Below, piece after piece: positions 24,785-33,686 of a stretch of 64,000 nucleotides of DNA. Made by a program: the position numbers and the translations under genes. The DNA is from JAXGQE01 sp040766585 (GTDB lineage Bacteria > Bacillota > SLNR01): contig JAXGQE010000002.1 in assembly GCA_040766585.1 (NCBI GenBank), forward strand, positions 202,519 through 266,518, in the 5' to 3' direction. The notes below the pieces were generated by a model that was not told where the DNA came from, did no database searches, and worked only from the letters and a program-made list of their open reading frames with translations. Within the stretch, counting starts at the first letter, position 1. Every line of letters starts with the position of its first letter.

Positions 24785-25028
24785 ATGTTGAACTAAATGA
24801 AGTGTTAAGGAGTTTTGCAATCCCTATTAATGGTATCTGCTGACGACTTGGATTTGGCAAAACATTTATTGTCAGTCTGCAATGGAGTTACTGATTGTCG
24901 AACCCTTTTGAATTAAGTCGTTACGCTGGAATGAATCACAGATAGGCGCTGGCAATCAAGAAGTAAGAAACACGCGAAGGTCAAAACCAAAATGATTATC
25001 CTGTTGAGGTTACGATACTCATAATTAA

Positions 25029-25061
25029 TGAACCCCGCACTCTATCTCAATGCGGGGTTCA
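25029..25061. terminator. Strong hairpin, possible terminator
   Basis: Perfect 11-bp stem TGAACCCCGCA / TGCGGGGTTCA with 11-base loop. No long T-run on either side, so termination is uncertain; it would be downstream of the minus-strand membrane protein gene at 25170. Confidence 0.4.
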
Positions 25062-25169
25062 ATCTGTCAGGAAATTGCTAGGAACTGTCAGTGAGTTTTA
25101 AGTCATGAAGCAGGGGAAAAATGATTCAGACTGGAGTCTACGGACATCAGATTTCGAAGCAAGTTACAG

Positions 25170-25916
25170 TTATTCCTTCTTCGTAGGCTTACTCTGCTCG
25201 TGCTGGTTCACTTTTTGCCCATCGTCAATTGGTTTGAAGTTTCTAATCCTTCCTATTCCTAATCCAATCATTGGGATACCGAGGATATAGACAAGAGCCC
25301 CTCTATTATGTTTGATCCAATCGGGTAATGACATCATTACAAATTCTTCATAGTTGAAGATTATTATGAACAGAACCAACCCAATGACATTCGCCAAATA
25401 GAATTTCCAAAAATCACTGTTTGCCATTTTAGTCGATCCCACAACCTGCCAGACAATGATGATTAGCACCACTATGACCAAAACACCACCGGGTACACTG
25501 CCATTGGTTGCGATTCTTACTAACAGTAGGATCATGCTTGGTACCAGCATGTGTGCCAGATAGATGGTATGCTTTTTTTCAGTTACCATTCTTCGTATAC
25601 CAAAGCCAAAAAGGGGGGCAATCAGCACAAATAATATCCCCTGATAGTTCAGCATCCAGTGCCAGTCAAACCAGATTTCTCCGTGCTGCCGAAATAGTAT
25701 GATGGACATAAAGATCAGCAAACCCAAAACGTTGGCCACATAGTATCTTGGGGTATTATCTATAGGATACGCCAGGTTCACTATGATTTCCCAAATAAAT
25801 ATTAGCAGGATTATATGAAAAAGTTGTATTCTTAATCCAAACACCAGAAATACCAAAAGGATACTGCTTAAACCCAATAGGTGAATAAGATATCGGGCGC
25901 GCATTTTTTTATCCAT
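25170..25916 (-). CDS. Polytopic membrane protein with internal duplication, function unknown
   Basis: 248 residues with about eight hydrophobic helices. The two halves resemble each other: YYVANVLGLLIFMSIILF...LFVLIAPLFGFGIRR (about 57-109) and FYLANVIGLVLFIIIFNY...LVYILGIPMIGLGIGR (about 170-226), so the protein arose by duplication of a two-to-four-helix unit. The tail is charged (IDDGQKVNQHEQSKPTKKE). No transport or enzyme motif is recognisable. GAGGGGG lies just before ATG 25916. Neighbour to a secreted PHP-like protein on the same strand, 32 bp upstream, so the two are probably cotranscribed. Confidence 0.65.
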   Translation of the reverse strand: MDKKMRARYLIHLLGLSSILLVFLVFGLRIQLFHIILLIFIWEIIVNLAYPIDNTPRYYVANVLGLLIFMSIILFRQHGEIWFDWHWMLNYQGILFVLIAPLFGFGIRRMVTEKKHTIYLAHMLVPSMILLLVRIATNGSVPGGVLVIVVLIIIVWQVVGSTKMANSDFWKFYLANVIGLVLFIIIFNYEEFVMMSLPDWIKHNRGALVYILGIPMIGLGIGRIRNFKPIDDGQKVNQHEQSKPTKKE

Positions 25917-25948
25917 TCAACTGTCCCCCTCAGCAACATCGGCTTCCA

Positions 25949-27586
25949 TTAATTACTCCCTCTTGAGAAAAATATCGGATTTGTGTATGCTTTTCCGATA
26001 TAAGTAATCCCATCAACATTGGTGTGCTGCACTGTAACCTCAATTCGGTAGTACCCATTTGAATTAAGTTTTGGATACATCGTATTCGTACTAGAAAAAG
26101 TTTTACTGGTGGAAGTCGATGTGGAAGGGGTCATGTTGTAAGTCCTTACTGTATTATCTACAGTATCATATTTTACGATTTTGACATTGGTGATCTGACG
26201 AGTATATCCCCCGATCGCCTCGTGCTGAATATTAAGAGTGATTGTGCTACCGTTGATCACGCCGTTTGTCACACCCATTGCATAGGTATTTGAATTGGAA
26301 TTGAGCGAGAAGTTGGACCATGTGTGAGTATTCAAGGCAAAGCTGACCTTCCTGGAATTGACAGCTGTCTTAATGCTGGAATGACTTGATGTCACCCCAT
26401 ACAGCCAGGTGATTCCCTTACCTACAGACGAAGAAATATGAGCATCGCTTCCTCCCAGACCAATCTCATAGCTGCCATTTGGAACGGTGGTATTTATCCC
26501 AGTTTTAAGCATGAAATCCCAAGCATCGATATTTCCTTGATGAGGGGTCCCGCTGCTCCCCAATTCCGTTGCCTTCATCCCGCTGGTCTGCAAATCTGTC
26601 CAATTCCACTCATATGGCCAGGTCAGCGGGTGCGCTGGCCCCCCAAGGGCTCCCTGTGCGGTCAAAGTTGATATATAGTTCGATAGAGTGTTCGTTCCAG
26701 GGATAAAACCTGTAAGTCCTACAGTTATCATATGATCATTCGTTGAAGATGTAGTGAGCTCAAGGTTCTTTCCTACCGTGACATTAGGATATTGTGTTTG
26801 GCAACCATCTATCTCACCATTCCGTGCAACCCATTCTGCTGAATTCATCATATCATTATGGTCAGTAATGCTGATGGTCTTCCTTTGCGATGTAGATCCT
26901 AGAACTGCTTGGGCTGCAATAACAAGTGAATTGACAGGGGAGATCCCGTCACTCCAGTTTGAATGCGTATGCATATCCGCTCTTGACCAGCCGCTGGGAA
27001 CTGCAAGAATCATATTCTCTCCCGGGTCGGCTTCTTCCTCCAGGAATGCAGGCGCCTCGGCATAGTATCCGCCGGACTGATCCTGCACTTCATAGGTTTT
27101 GCCGTTCATTTCATAGACAATGACACCTTTAATCCGATACACCTGATCCGGACGCACATCATCCAGAAGTTCATCCGTGGGGATTGTCACCATCTCGTAG
27201 TATGTAAGTCCCTGGTTTTCCGACATGAAGTATTCTGCTGTTTTTGCATCGTCTGGCAGTTCCACTCTGGAGAAGAATGCTGATTTGAATTCAGCAGTCG
27301 TGTAAGGAACATTGAGTGGTTTCAATACCGCATCTACTGGAATACTTGTGAGTAATGTATTCGTATCTTCCCGGAATAGGTCAATCCTTTGAATGTGAAT
27401 ATCAGCATCGTTATTGTTTCCTGCGACTACATCGACACAAACATAATCCGAAGGATGCTCAATGTAATCCTGTACCTGGATGCAAAACATGATTTCCGGT
27501 TCAGAGCCGAGAGTAGTGCCGAGGGAAGGGAACAGTAAAAACACAACCAGCATACCAATCAATACTCTTTGCATGGTGCTCTTCAT
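25949..27586 (-). CDS. Secreted PHP-domain (CehA-like) metal-dependent hydrolase
   Basis: About 545 residues. A signal peptide (QRVLIGMLVVFLLFPSLGTT) leads a ~170-residue N-terminal domain without clear family, then a PHP-like domain beginning RADMHTHSNWSDG, with metal ligands in DMHTH and SITDHND, and LGGSDAHISSSVGKG further on. The C-terminal ~130 residues are beta-rich, as in CehA/McbA-type proteins. These use metals for phosphoester or related hydrolysis; the substrate is unknown. ATG 27586 is picked because GGGAG lies eight bases before it; several in-frame ATGs precede it. Confidence 0.78.
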   Translation of the reverse strand: MKSTMQRVLIGMLVVFLLFPSLGTTLGSEPEIMFCIQVQDYIEHPSDYVCVDVVAGNNNDADIHIQRIDLFREDTNTLLTSIPVDAVLKPLNVPYTTAEFKSAFFSRVELPDDAKTAEYFMSENQGLTYYEMVTIPTDELLDDVRPDQVYRIKGVIVYEMNGKTYEVQDQSGGYYAEAPAFLEEEADPGENMILAVPSGWSRADMHTHSNWSDGISPVNSLVIAAQAVLGSTSQRKTISITDHNDMMNSAEWVARNGEIDGCQTQYPNVTVGKNLELTTSSTNDHMITVGLTGFIPGTNTLSNYISTLTAQGALGGPAHPLTWPYEWNWTDLQTSGMKATELGSSGTPHQGNIDAWDFMLKTGINTTVPNGSYEIGLGGSDAHISSSVGKGITWLYGVTSSHSSIKTAVNSRKVSFALNTHTWSNFSLNSNSNTYAMGVTNGVINGSTITLNIQHEAIGGYTRQITNVKIVKYDTVDNTVRTYNMTPSTSTSTSKTFSSTNTMYPKLNSNGYYRIEVTVQHTNVDGITYIGKAYTNPIFFSRGSN

Positions 27587-27811
27587 GTGCATCGCTCCCA
27601 TTATTGTTATTGAGTTCCATTCATTCCCGTACACATATTTCTATCATTTCAATAATATTCCTGCAATAATACTCAGAATATTTTCAACTTTTCAATTTAC
27701 ATCCACTGTCACGCTGGATGCATAGTTATAAAAATACCTAGTATGGATTCGGATAGAAAGCAATCCACTTCAACATTCATTGGGAAGTAATGGGACATTA
27801 AAGGGGATACG

Positions 27812-27861
27812 GAAACAGAAAATCTCGCAGGATCCTTTCCAAAGGACAGGAACCTGCGAGA
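27812..27861 (-). terminator. Terminator after the M20 peptidase gene
   Basis: Minus strand: nine-bp outer stem TCTCGCAGG / CCTGCGAGA (27861-27853 with 27831-27823), with a further TCCTTT/AAAGGA pairing inside, followed by TTTTCTGTTT. The remaining 27587-27921 holds no gene. Confidence 0.65.
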
Positions 27862-27921
27862 CTTGTGTTCATTTTGGATATGAGTCGATTGAGAGCCAGC
27901 ATCCATCGCCCGAGTATATGG

Positions 27922-29004
27922 TTAGATATTTTCAACGGACGAGAGAAAATCTACGAGGATCTTGTAATAGTCATCTAGACTGGAGATACTCACCCATTCG
28001 TTGTCGCTGGCGATATTGCCGCCCACTGGACCGAACTCAACCCCGGGGCATTGGACATGCACATAGTGCCTAGCGTCTGATGAACCTTGCGCACCTCGCA
28101 ACTGAATGGATCTGTTCAGGATTTTCTCCGTGGATTGTTTCAGGACCTGCACATAGTTCAAGTTCTCATCGGTATTCAGTGCCGGTTCGTTGGCAAGGAT
28201 CTCCATGGTGATTCCCTCCGGCAGAATCGATTTTATTTTCTCAATAATGGTGCCGGCATCTTCCGGTATGAAGCGCACGTCGATCACCATGGAGCATTGG
28301 TCCGGCACCTTGTTATAGGCCGTATTGTTGGTTGAAATGATGCTGATATTTAATGTGGTGATCCATTTTTGTTCATCCGGGTTGGGAATCGTTACCTGGA
28401 GTGTTTTCACTAAATCGGTCATTTTTACGATGGCATTGTCACCACGCCACGGATATGCTCCATGGGCGGATTCCCCGGTTGCTGTAAACTTGAGCCACGC
28501 GACTCCTTTTGCTTTGTTCACGATATCGAAATTCGATGCTTCTCCCGCCACAATAAAGTCAGCTTTGACTCCCTGATCAATCTGATATTTCGTTCCGTCA
28601 AAACCGCCGATTTGCTCATCCGTAACCACCTGGAGACCCAACGGATAGGTGACCCGGTCAGCCATATCACAGAAAGCTTGAATCAGACATGCTACATTGG
28701 ATTTCATATCCATGGATCCAACACCGTACAGTTGATCCCCTTGGATCTGGGGGATGTATTGTTCGTCTTTTCCGGGAATAACATCCAGGTGACCGTTTAA
28801 AATGATTTTAAATTTTTCCGGCCTGTTTTCTGTATTATAGACCAATATGCTTTTGTATCCATTGTTGACGAATTCTTCAATGGTAAACCTCTTCAGCTTT
28901 TCCCTGGCCAGGTCCAACACCACATCCAATTGATCCGGGTGATTGTTGTCGGAGCGAATCTCAATGAACCGTTTTGACAATTCCAGAAGCATATCTTTCA
29001 TCAT
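27922..29004 (-). CDS. M20/ArgE-DapE family metallopeptidase
   Basis: 360 residues. Zinc-ligand motifs follow the family order: LNGHLDVIPG (His/Asp), GVGSMDMKSN (bridging Asp), TDEQIGG (catalytic Glu-like position), AGEASN and, near the C-terminus, GVEFGPVGG. A dimerisation lid begins near GESAHGAYPWRGDNA. Members remove acyl groups from amino acids or split dipeptides (ArgE, DapE, succinyl-diaminopimelate). I cannot assign the substrate. ATG 29004 is favoured by AAAGGTGGG at eight bases; the frame extends seven codons more. Confidence 0.85.
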   Translation of the reverse strand: MMKDMLLELSKRFIEIRSDNNHPDQLDVVLDLAREKLKRFTIEEFVNNGYKSILVYNTENRPEKFKIILNGHLDVIPGKDEQYIPQIQGDQLYGVGSMDMKSNVACLIQAFCDMADRVTYPLGLQVVTDEQIGGFDGTKYQIDQGVKADFIVAGEASNFDIVNKAKGVAWLKFTATGESAHGAYPWRGDNAIVKMTDLVKTLQVTIPNPDEQKWITTLNISIISTNNTAYNKVPDQCSMVIDVRFIPEDAGTIIEKIKSILPEGITMEILANEPALNTDENLNYVQVLKQSTEKILNRSIQLRGAQGSSDARHYVHVQCPGVEFGPVGGNIASDNEWVSISSLDDYYKILVDFLSSVENI

Positions 29005-29619
29005 GAATGAATCCCACCTTTCCAAGATCGATGCACAGAACCATTCTCAGTATTGCTCACTGAATGTGTAATCTGGATGGTCTTTTCTCATTGTACCATT
29101 TCAATGGTTCTATTCTCAATATGCGATTGCGAAATAGCCTCCAAACCCTGTATGAATCATTAGTATTTGAGATAAATAGATATTTTGCGCAAGTCCAAGT
29201 TTAGGGGTACCATTCAATCGCCGATCATGAGTACCGTGTGCGGCAGAGTGTAGCCAAATGTTAGTGATAGCCGGCCTGCCGAATCTTCGGTGTGAAAAAT
29301 TTGAATCAAAACGGCTTCTTATCCCACTTTGGCAGCAGCACTTCCTCACGCAGATAAATAGGATCGGGCTGTCTGGAAAAGAGGATTTTTCCGGCAATAC
29401 TTGAAAAGAAATCAAAGAACTGGAGAAAAAGGACTGCGTTACATAAAACGCTGAAACTCGGGAATAGGGACGCAGTCGGATTCTACAGACATCACGCGCA
29501 ATCGGAAGATTGGGGGACTATTATGATGGAAAATGACGGCGGGGGTACCCGATGGACATTTGGAGAGCGTGAAGGAAACGATGTGGCATGATCTTGAAAA
29601 AAGAAAATTGGAGGATCGT
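29005..29619. other. Intergenic region without a recognisable gene
   Basis: About 610 bases between divergent genes. There is a perfect small palindrome, ACCATTTCAATGGT (29095-29108), overlapping a TACAAT -10-like element for the minus-strand peptidase gene. The rest shows no coding signal or strong repeat. Confidence 0.4.
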
Positions 29620-30399
29620 ATGAAACTGACAAAAACTACATACAAAACCATAGAACCCTTGATTCAGCACAATGTATGCAGCCATGATATGATTGTGGAT
29701 TCTTTCTGGGAGGATCATATTCTCAAAGCAAACCATTACGGCATTTATGATGGAGAGCTCATTGGATATTTTACAATCTTTGAGCAAAATACCATTACTT
29801 CGTTTTATATGAAAGATGAATATATCCAGCATGGGAAAGAAGTCTTCAGTCAGATCCGGCGTTTTGAGCAGGTTACCAATGCCATGGTCCCTACGGGAGA
29901 TGAGTTCTTTGTAAGCCACTGCCTGGATAATTTTTCGAGAATTGAAAAGCAGGCCTACTTTTCAATTTACCGCAGTACTCCCCCGGATGGATTTACAGGA
30001 AAAACCATTCAGCTGAAGCGCATCACAGATAGAGAAGATCTCCCTCTGCTGAAACAGGCCAAAGACTTTTTCGACAATGATCCTGTGGAAACTATATTGG
30101 ATAAGTCAAGTCACTACCGGATTTATCAGGCACTGGACCATGATGAGCTGGTCGGTTTTGGCATTGTAGAAACAGGCCGTGTCGATCCATCCATCGCCAG
30201 CATCGGCATGTACGTGCTGGAAGAGAAACGGCAGCAGGGCTACGCCAAAAACATTCTTCGGCATTTATACGACGAGATGGCGAGAGAAGGGTATACGAGG
30301 ATCCGATCGGGGTGCTGGTACTACAATCACAGTTCACTGAAAAGTATTGAAAGTGCAGGTGGATATTCCAAAACAAGGCTTTTGCGATTCTATTTTTGA
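29620..30399 (+). CDS. GNAT-family N-acetyltransferase
   Basis: 259 residues from ATG 29620, which has TTGGAGGAT just before it. The N-terminal half is a degenerate GNAT-like or accessory region (YFTIFEQNTITSFYMKDEYI); the C-terminal half (about 135-258) is a typical GNAT fold with the acetyl-CoA loop EEKRQQGYAKNILRHLYDEM and a closing YNHSSLKSIESAGGYSKTR. Two-domain GNATs of this size acetylate small amines or tRNA-linked substrates; the substrate is unknown. Stands alone. Confidence 0.78.
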   Translation: MKLTKTTYKTIEPLIQHNVCSHDMIVDSFWEDHILKANHYGIYDGELIGYFTIFEQNTITSFYMKDEYIQHGKEVFSQIRRFEQVTNAMVPTGDEFFVSHCLDNFSRIEKQAYFSIYRSTPPDGFTGKTIQLKRITDREDLPLLKQAKDFFDNDPVETILDKSSHYRIYQALDHDELVGFGIVETGRVDPSIASIGMYVLEEKRQQGYAKNILRHLYDEMAREGYTRIRSGCWYYNHSSLKSIESAGGYSKTRLLRFYF

Positions 30400-30545
30400 T
30401 ACGGGAGCCATATCCAGTCACCATGAGACATTGTGATTTGATCGAAAAGTCATGGATCCCCCGGATATTTTCAAGTCGGCACTTCTAGTAATCCTCCTCC
30501 TTGTAGTATAATAAGAGATGAAGTCATAAGAAACGGGGTGTTTGA

Positions 30546-31433
30546 ATGAATATAAAACAAGCTGAAGTGATGAAAAAGGGCCAGGGGTTTGTGGCAGCTC
30601 TGGACCAGAGCGGAGGAAGTACACCAAAAGCATTGGCAGCTTATGGAATCCATAAGGATCAGTATGATTCAGAGGAAGAAATGTTTGATCTCGTTCATGC
30701 CATGAGAACTCGAATCATTACCAGCCCGGCATTTACATCAGACCATATCTTGGCGGCCATTCTGTTTGAACAAACCATGGGTCGAACCATAGAAGGCCAT
30801 TACACGGGGGATTATCTGTGGGAGAAAAAGGGAATCGTCCCGATTCTGAAAGTGGACAAAGGGTTGGCAGAAGAAGCTCATGGTGTCCAGCTGATGAAAC
30901 CCATATCGGATTTGGACGACACGCTACAAAGAGCCGTGGAAAAGAAAATATTCGGTACCAAAATGAGGTCTGTCATTAAAAAGGCCAATCCGGAAGGAAT
31001 CAAAGCCATCGTGGATCAGCAGTTTGAGATCGGCAAAAAGATCCTGGCTGCCGGACTGGTGCCCATTCTGGAGCCAGAAGTAGACATCAAGAGCCCAGAT
31101 AAGGCTGAATCGGAACAGATCATGAAAGAAGAGATCCTCAAGCACCTGGATGGAATGAATGAGAGTGAGACTATTATGCTGAAACTTTCGATCCCTTCCG
31201 TGGACGGATTTTACTCCGATCTGATTGCCCATCCCCGGGTTATGCGCGTAGTTGCCCTGTCTGGCGGGTACAGCCGGGAAGAAGCGGTTGATTTGCTCAT
31301 GAAGAATCCGGGACTGATTGCTAGTTTCTCCCGGGCACTGGTGGAAGGATTGTCCGCTCAGCAAACGGATGAAGAGTTTAATCAAGAGTTGGAACAGTCA
31401 GTACAAGAGATTTATAACGCTTCGATCATCTGA
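30546..31433 (+). CDS. fda: Fructose-bisphosphate aldolase class I (staphylococcal type)
   Basis: 295 residues, the length of Staphylococcus FdaB-type aldolase (296). It shows AALDQSGGSTPKAL (Asp 20), ILFEQTMGRTIEG, LKVDKGLAEE, LVPILEPEVDI and MLKLSIP with Schiff-base Lys 213, then LSGGYSREEA for the phosphate site. It cleaves fructose 1,6-bisphosphate to DHAP and glyceraldehyde 3-phosphate in glycolysis without a metal. A TATAAT (30507-30512) and AACGGGGTG lie upstream; a strong terminator follows, so it is monocistronic. Confidence 0.95.
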   Translation: MNIKQAEVMKKGQGFVAALDQSGGSTPKALAAYGIHKDQYDSEEEMFDLVHAMRTRIITSPAFTSDHILAAILFEQTMGRTIEGHYTGDYLWEKKGIVPILKVDKGLAEEAHGVQLMKPISDLDDTLQRAVEKKIFGTKMRSVIKKANPEGIKAIVDQQFEIGKKILAAGLVPILEPEVDIKSPDKAESEQIMKEEILKHLDGMNESETIMLKLSIPSVDGFYSDLIAHPRVMRVVALSGGYSREEAVDLLMKNPGLIASFSRALVEGLSAQQTDEEFNQELEQSVQEIYNASII

Positions 31434-31468
31434 TCCACATTCAAGCAGGTCTATAGAGGGTTACATTG

Positions 31469-31508
31469 AAACCCAAAACCATTCTCATGAGTGGTTTTGG
31501 GTTTTTGT
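31469..31508 (+). terminator. Terminator after aldolase
   Basis: Thirteen-bp stem AAACCCAAAACCA / TGGTTTTGGGTTT, ten-base loop, then further T residues. Confidence 0.88.
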
Positions 31509-31729
31509 ATTGTCGTGATGAAAAGGCCACCTCTTTTTTGATCCCCGCCAGTAAGAAAAATCTCCCGTTGGTAATCATCGAATGATTGGCGCAAGTGCTG
31601 GGGATACGGCTGATTGGAAAATCAAGCGAATCAATGATACTATAGAAGAAAAGGGTTTACGAATTGAGAACAGTATAGTATGGATTCAAGGATGATGAAG
31701 AATGGGATTTTGGGGAGGGGGAGAGTACT

Positions 31730-32611
31730 GTGAATGAGTATTTCAATCGCATTATTCAGGAGCCTTTTGCACTGCGGTTGCTGATTGTTTTTGTGGGTTC
31801 AATAATCATTCTGGTTGTTAAAAACATGATTCGCTCGCGTTTGGGTAAATACATGAAAGATCAGAATAATGCCTACCGAGGGAAAAAAGCAGTGAGTGCT
31901 TTGAGTTACCTTCTCATTGCGATTCTGGTCTCAATTATCTATTGGGAAAGTTTGGGGGCTCTTGTGGTTTTCTTTGGGTTTGCCGGGGCCGGTATTGCTT
32001 TTGCGCTGCAGGAGGTCATTGTCAGTATTGCCGGATGGATTGCCATCATGTTCAATGATATCTATAAAACCGGGGATCGAGTCATGCTAGGAGGCATCAA
32101 AGGGGACGTGATTGACATCGGCGTCCTGAGGACCACCATTATGGAAATCGGAGGATGGGTGCAGGGTGATTTGTACAACGGGAGAATTGTTCGGATTGCC
32201 AACAGTTTTGTATTTAAGGAACCCGTATTCAACTACTCCGCTGATTTTCCGTTTCTATGGGATGAGATTATTGTTCCAGTACGATACGGAAGTGACTATA
32301 CACTGGCAAGGAGTATTCTGAACGATGCAGCCAGACAAGTAGTGGGAGCGTATTCTCGCGAAGCGGAAGAAGTCTGGGCGATTATGGTACGCAAATACCT
32401 CATTGAACATGCGACAACCCAACCGCAAGTTACCATTGTGGCCAATGACAACTGGGTCGAATATACACTGCGCTATGTGGTTGACTATAAGAAGAGAGTT
32501 CTGGTGAAAGATCAGCTATTTTCGCACATATTAGAGCGAGTGGACCAGACCGAAGGTCGGGTGAAGCTGGCATCAGCCACATTCGAACTGATGAGTACGC
32601 CCACAGTATAA
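31730..32611 (+). CDS. MscS-family mechanosensitive channel
   Basis: 293 residues with three membrane helices (about 15-35, 55-75, 80-105). The pore helix reads FFGFAGAGIAFALQEVIVSI, the Gly/Ala-packed TM3 of MscS, followed by the beta domain FNDIYKTGDRVMLGGIKGDVI. It opens under membrane tension to release osmolytes. A variant near the YnaI/MscS small class; C-terminal region is short. GTG 31730 follows GGGGAGGGGGAG. Monocistronic. Confidence 0.88.
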   Translation: MNEYFNRIIQEPFALRLLIVFVGSIIILVVKNMIRSRLGKYMKDQNNAYRGKKAVSALSYLLIAILVSIIYWESLGALVVFFGFAGAGIAFALQEVIVSIAGWIAIMFNDIYKTGDRVMLGGIKGDVIDIGVLRTTIMEIGGWVQGDLYNGRIVRIANSFVFKEPVFNYSADFPFLWDEIIVPVRYGSDYTLARSILNDAARQVVGAYSREAEEVWAIMVRKYLIEHATTQPQVTIVANDNWVEYTLRYVVDYKKRVLVKDQLFSHILERVDQTEGRVKLASATFELMSTPTV

Positions 32612-32933
32612 TTTGTAACTAAAAATGCCGAGGAGAGGGATTTTCCGCCCGAGAAATCATGATCAACGCAGCATGACCTCATTTTTTATCCTCACATGGA
32701 AAGGAGTCGTTGTTCTGACGGGTTGGACACGGCAGGAATAAAAAGAGCAATAGGTTCATATTATCTGATCTTGGGTAAGAAGGAAGTTTATATCCAGCAG
32801 AATTATCGAGATTGTACATCAAAAGGAGTGAGGGTTTGATCATAATCAGACCTCACTCACTTTTTTTCATGATGTCGATTGTCCAGTGTGAAGCAGCCTC
32901 ATGAGCCGTTTAATCATCGGACAGATCGATTGA
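32612..32933. other. Intergenic region after the MscS gene
   Basis: No gene is visible. The right part carries the terminator at 32826-32867; the left 210 bases show no clear signal. Confidence 0.4.
32826..32867 (+). terminator. Rho-independent terminator
   Basis: Eight-bp stem GAGTGAGG / CCTCACTC (32826-32833 with 32851-32858), further pairing inside, followed after AC by T7. It lies 215 bases after the MscS gene and just before the convergent pflA. Confidence 0.75.
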
Positions 32934-33674
32934 TCAGGGATGAACGGATATGGGAAGGTCCGAATTTTCCTGTTGGAGGATTTGCACTGCATCATGCAGT
33001 GCTTGCGAATCAGGAGGAGCAATGGATTCGATCGTGTACGGAATCCCCATTGCCTTCCACTTGTGCACACCCAGCCGGTGATAGGGCAGAAGTTCCAGCA
33101 GCTGCAGATTCGTTAGGGTACGACAAAAGCGAGCCAGGCGGCGCAATTGTTCCGGATCATCAGTCCAGCCCGGAAGCAAAACCTGACGAATCCATAGCGG
33201 TACCGAAAGCTGATTGGACCTTCGGGCAAAGGACAGCGTTTTATCCAGACTCTGTGTGGTGAGAGCACGATGTCTGTCTGGATTCATGTGCTTCATGTCC
33301 AGGATCACCAAATCGGTAAGAGGCAGCAGACGATCAGCAGCCCACTCATCCATCTGTCCCGACGTGTCCAAAACTGTGTGAATGCCCTCGCGGCGGCAGG
33401 CAGCCAGCAAAGCAGCTGCAAAACCGGGCTGCATTCCAGGTTCACCGCCCGAAAGGGTAACGCCTCCGGAAGAGGAGGCATAGTAAGGCTGAAATCGCCG
33501 TATGGTTCGCATCAGGTCATCCACTTCAACAAGAGATCCTGCCTGGACATCCCAGGTATCGGGGTTGTGGCAGTATAAGCACCGCATGGGACATCCCTGG
33601 AAAAAGATGACCGTTCGAATCCCCGGACCGTCCACAGTACCCATGGTTTCCATAGAATGAATTCTTCCATTCAT
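32934..33674 (-). CDS. pflA: Pyruvate formate-lyase activating enzyme (radical SAM)
   Basis: 246 residues, the standard length. The radical SAM cluster motif is GCPMRCLYCHNP (Cys 28, 32, 35), preceded by METMGTVDGPGIRTVIF. It uses a [4Fe-4S] cluster and S-adenosylmethionine to abstract hydrogen from the glycine of PflB, turning it on under anaerobic conditions. GTAAGGAGGGG precedes the start; it follows pflB by 12 bases on the same strand. Confidence 0.95.
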   Translation of the reverse strand: MNGRIHSMETMGTVDGPGIRTVIFFQGCPMRCLYCHNPDTWDVQAGSLVEVDDLMRTIRRFQPYYASSSGGVTLSGGEPGMQPGFAAALLAACRREGIHTVLDTSGQMDEWAADRLLPLTDLVILDMKHMNPDRHRALTTQSLDKTLSFARRSNQLSVPLWIRQVLLPGWTDDPEQLRRLARFCRTLTNLQLLELLPYHRLGVHKWKAMGIPYTIESIAPPDSQALHDAVQILQQENSDLPISVHP

Positions 33675-33686
33675 GGACGCCCCTCC

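Larger units (their letters stand above)
24280..25169. other. Long gene-free region with insertion-sequence-like repeats
   Basis: About 890 bases, AT-richer than the flanks, with no frame that looks coding. It contains three imperfect direct repeats (24697-24784) and a strong hairpin (25029-25061). The section just after a tRNA gene is a common landing place for mobile DNA; what remains here may be a decayed insertion. Confidence 0.45.
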
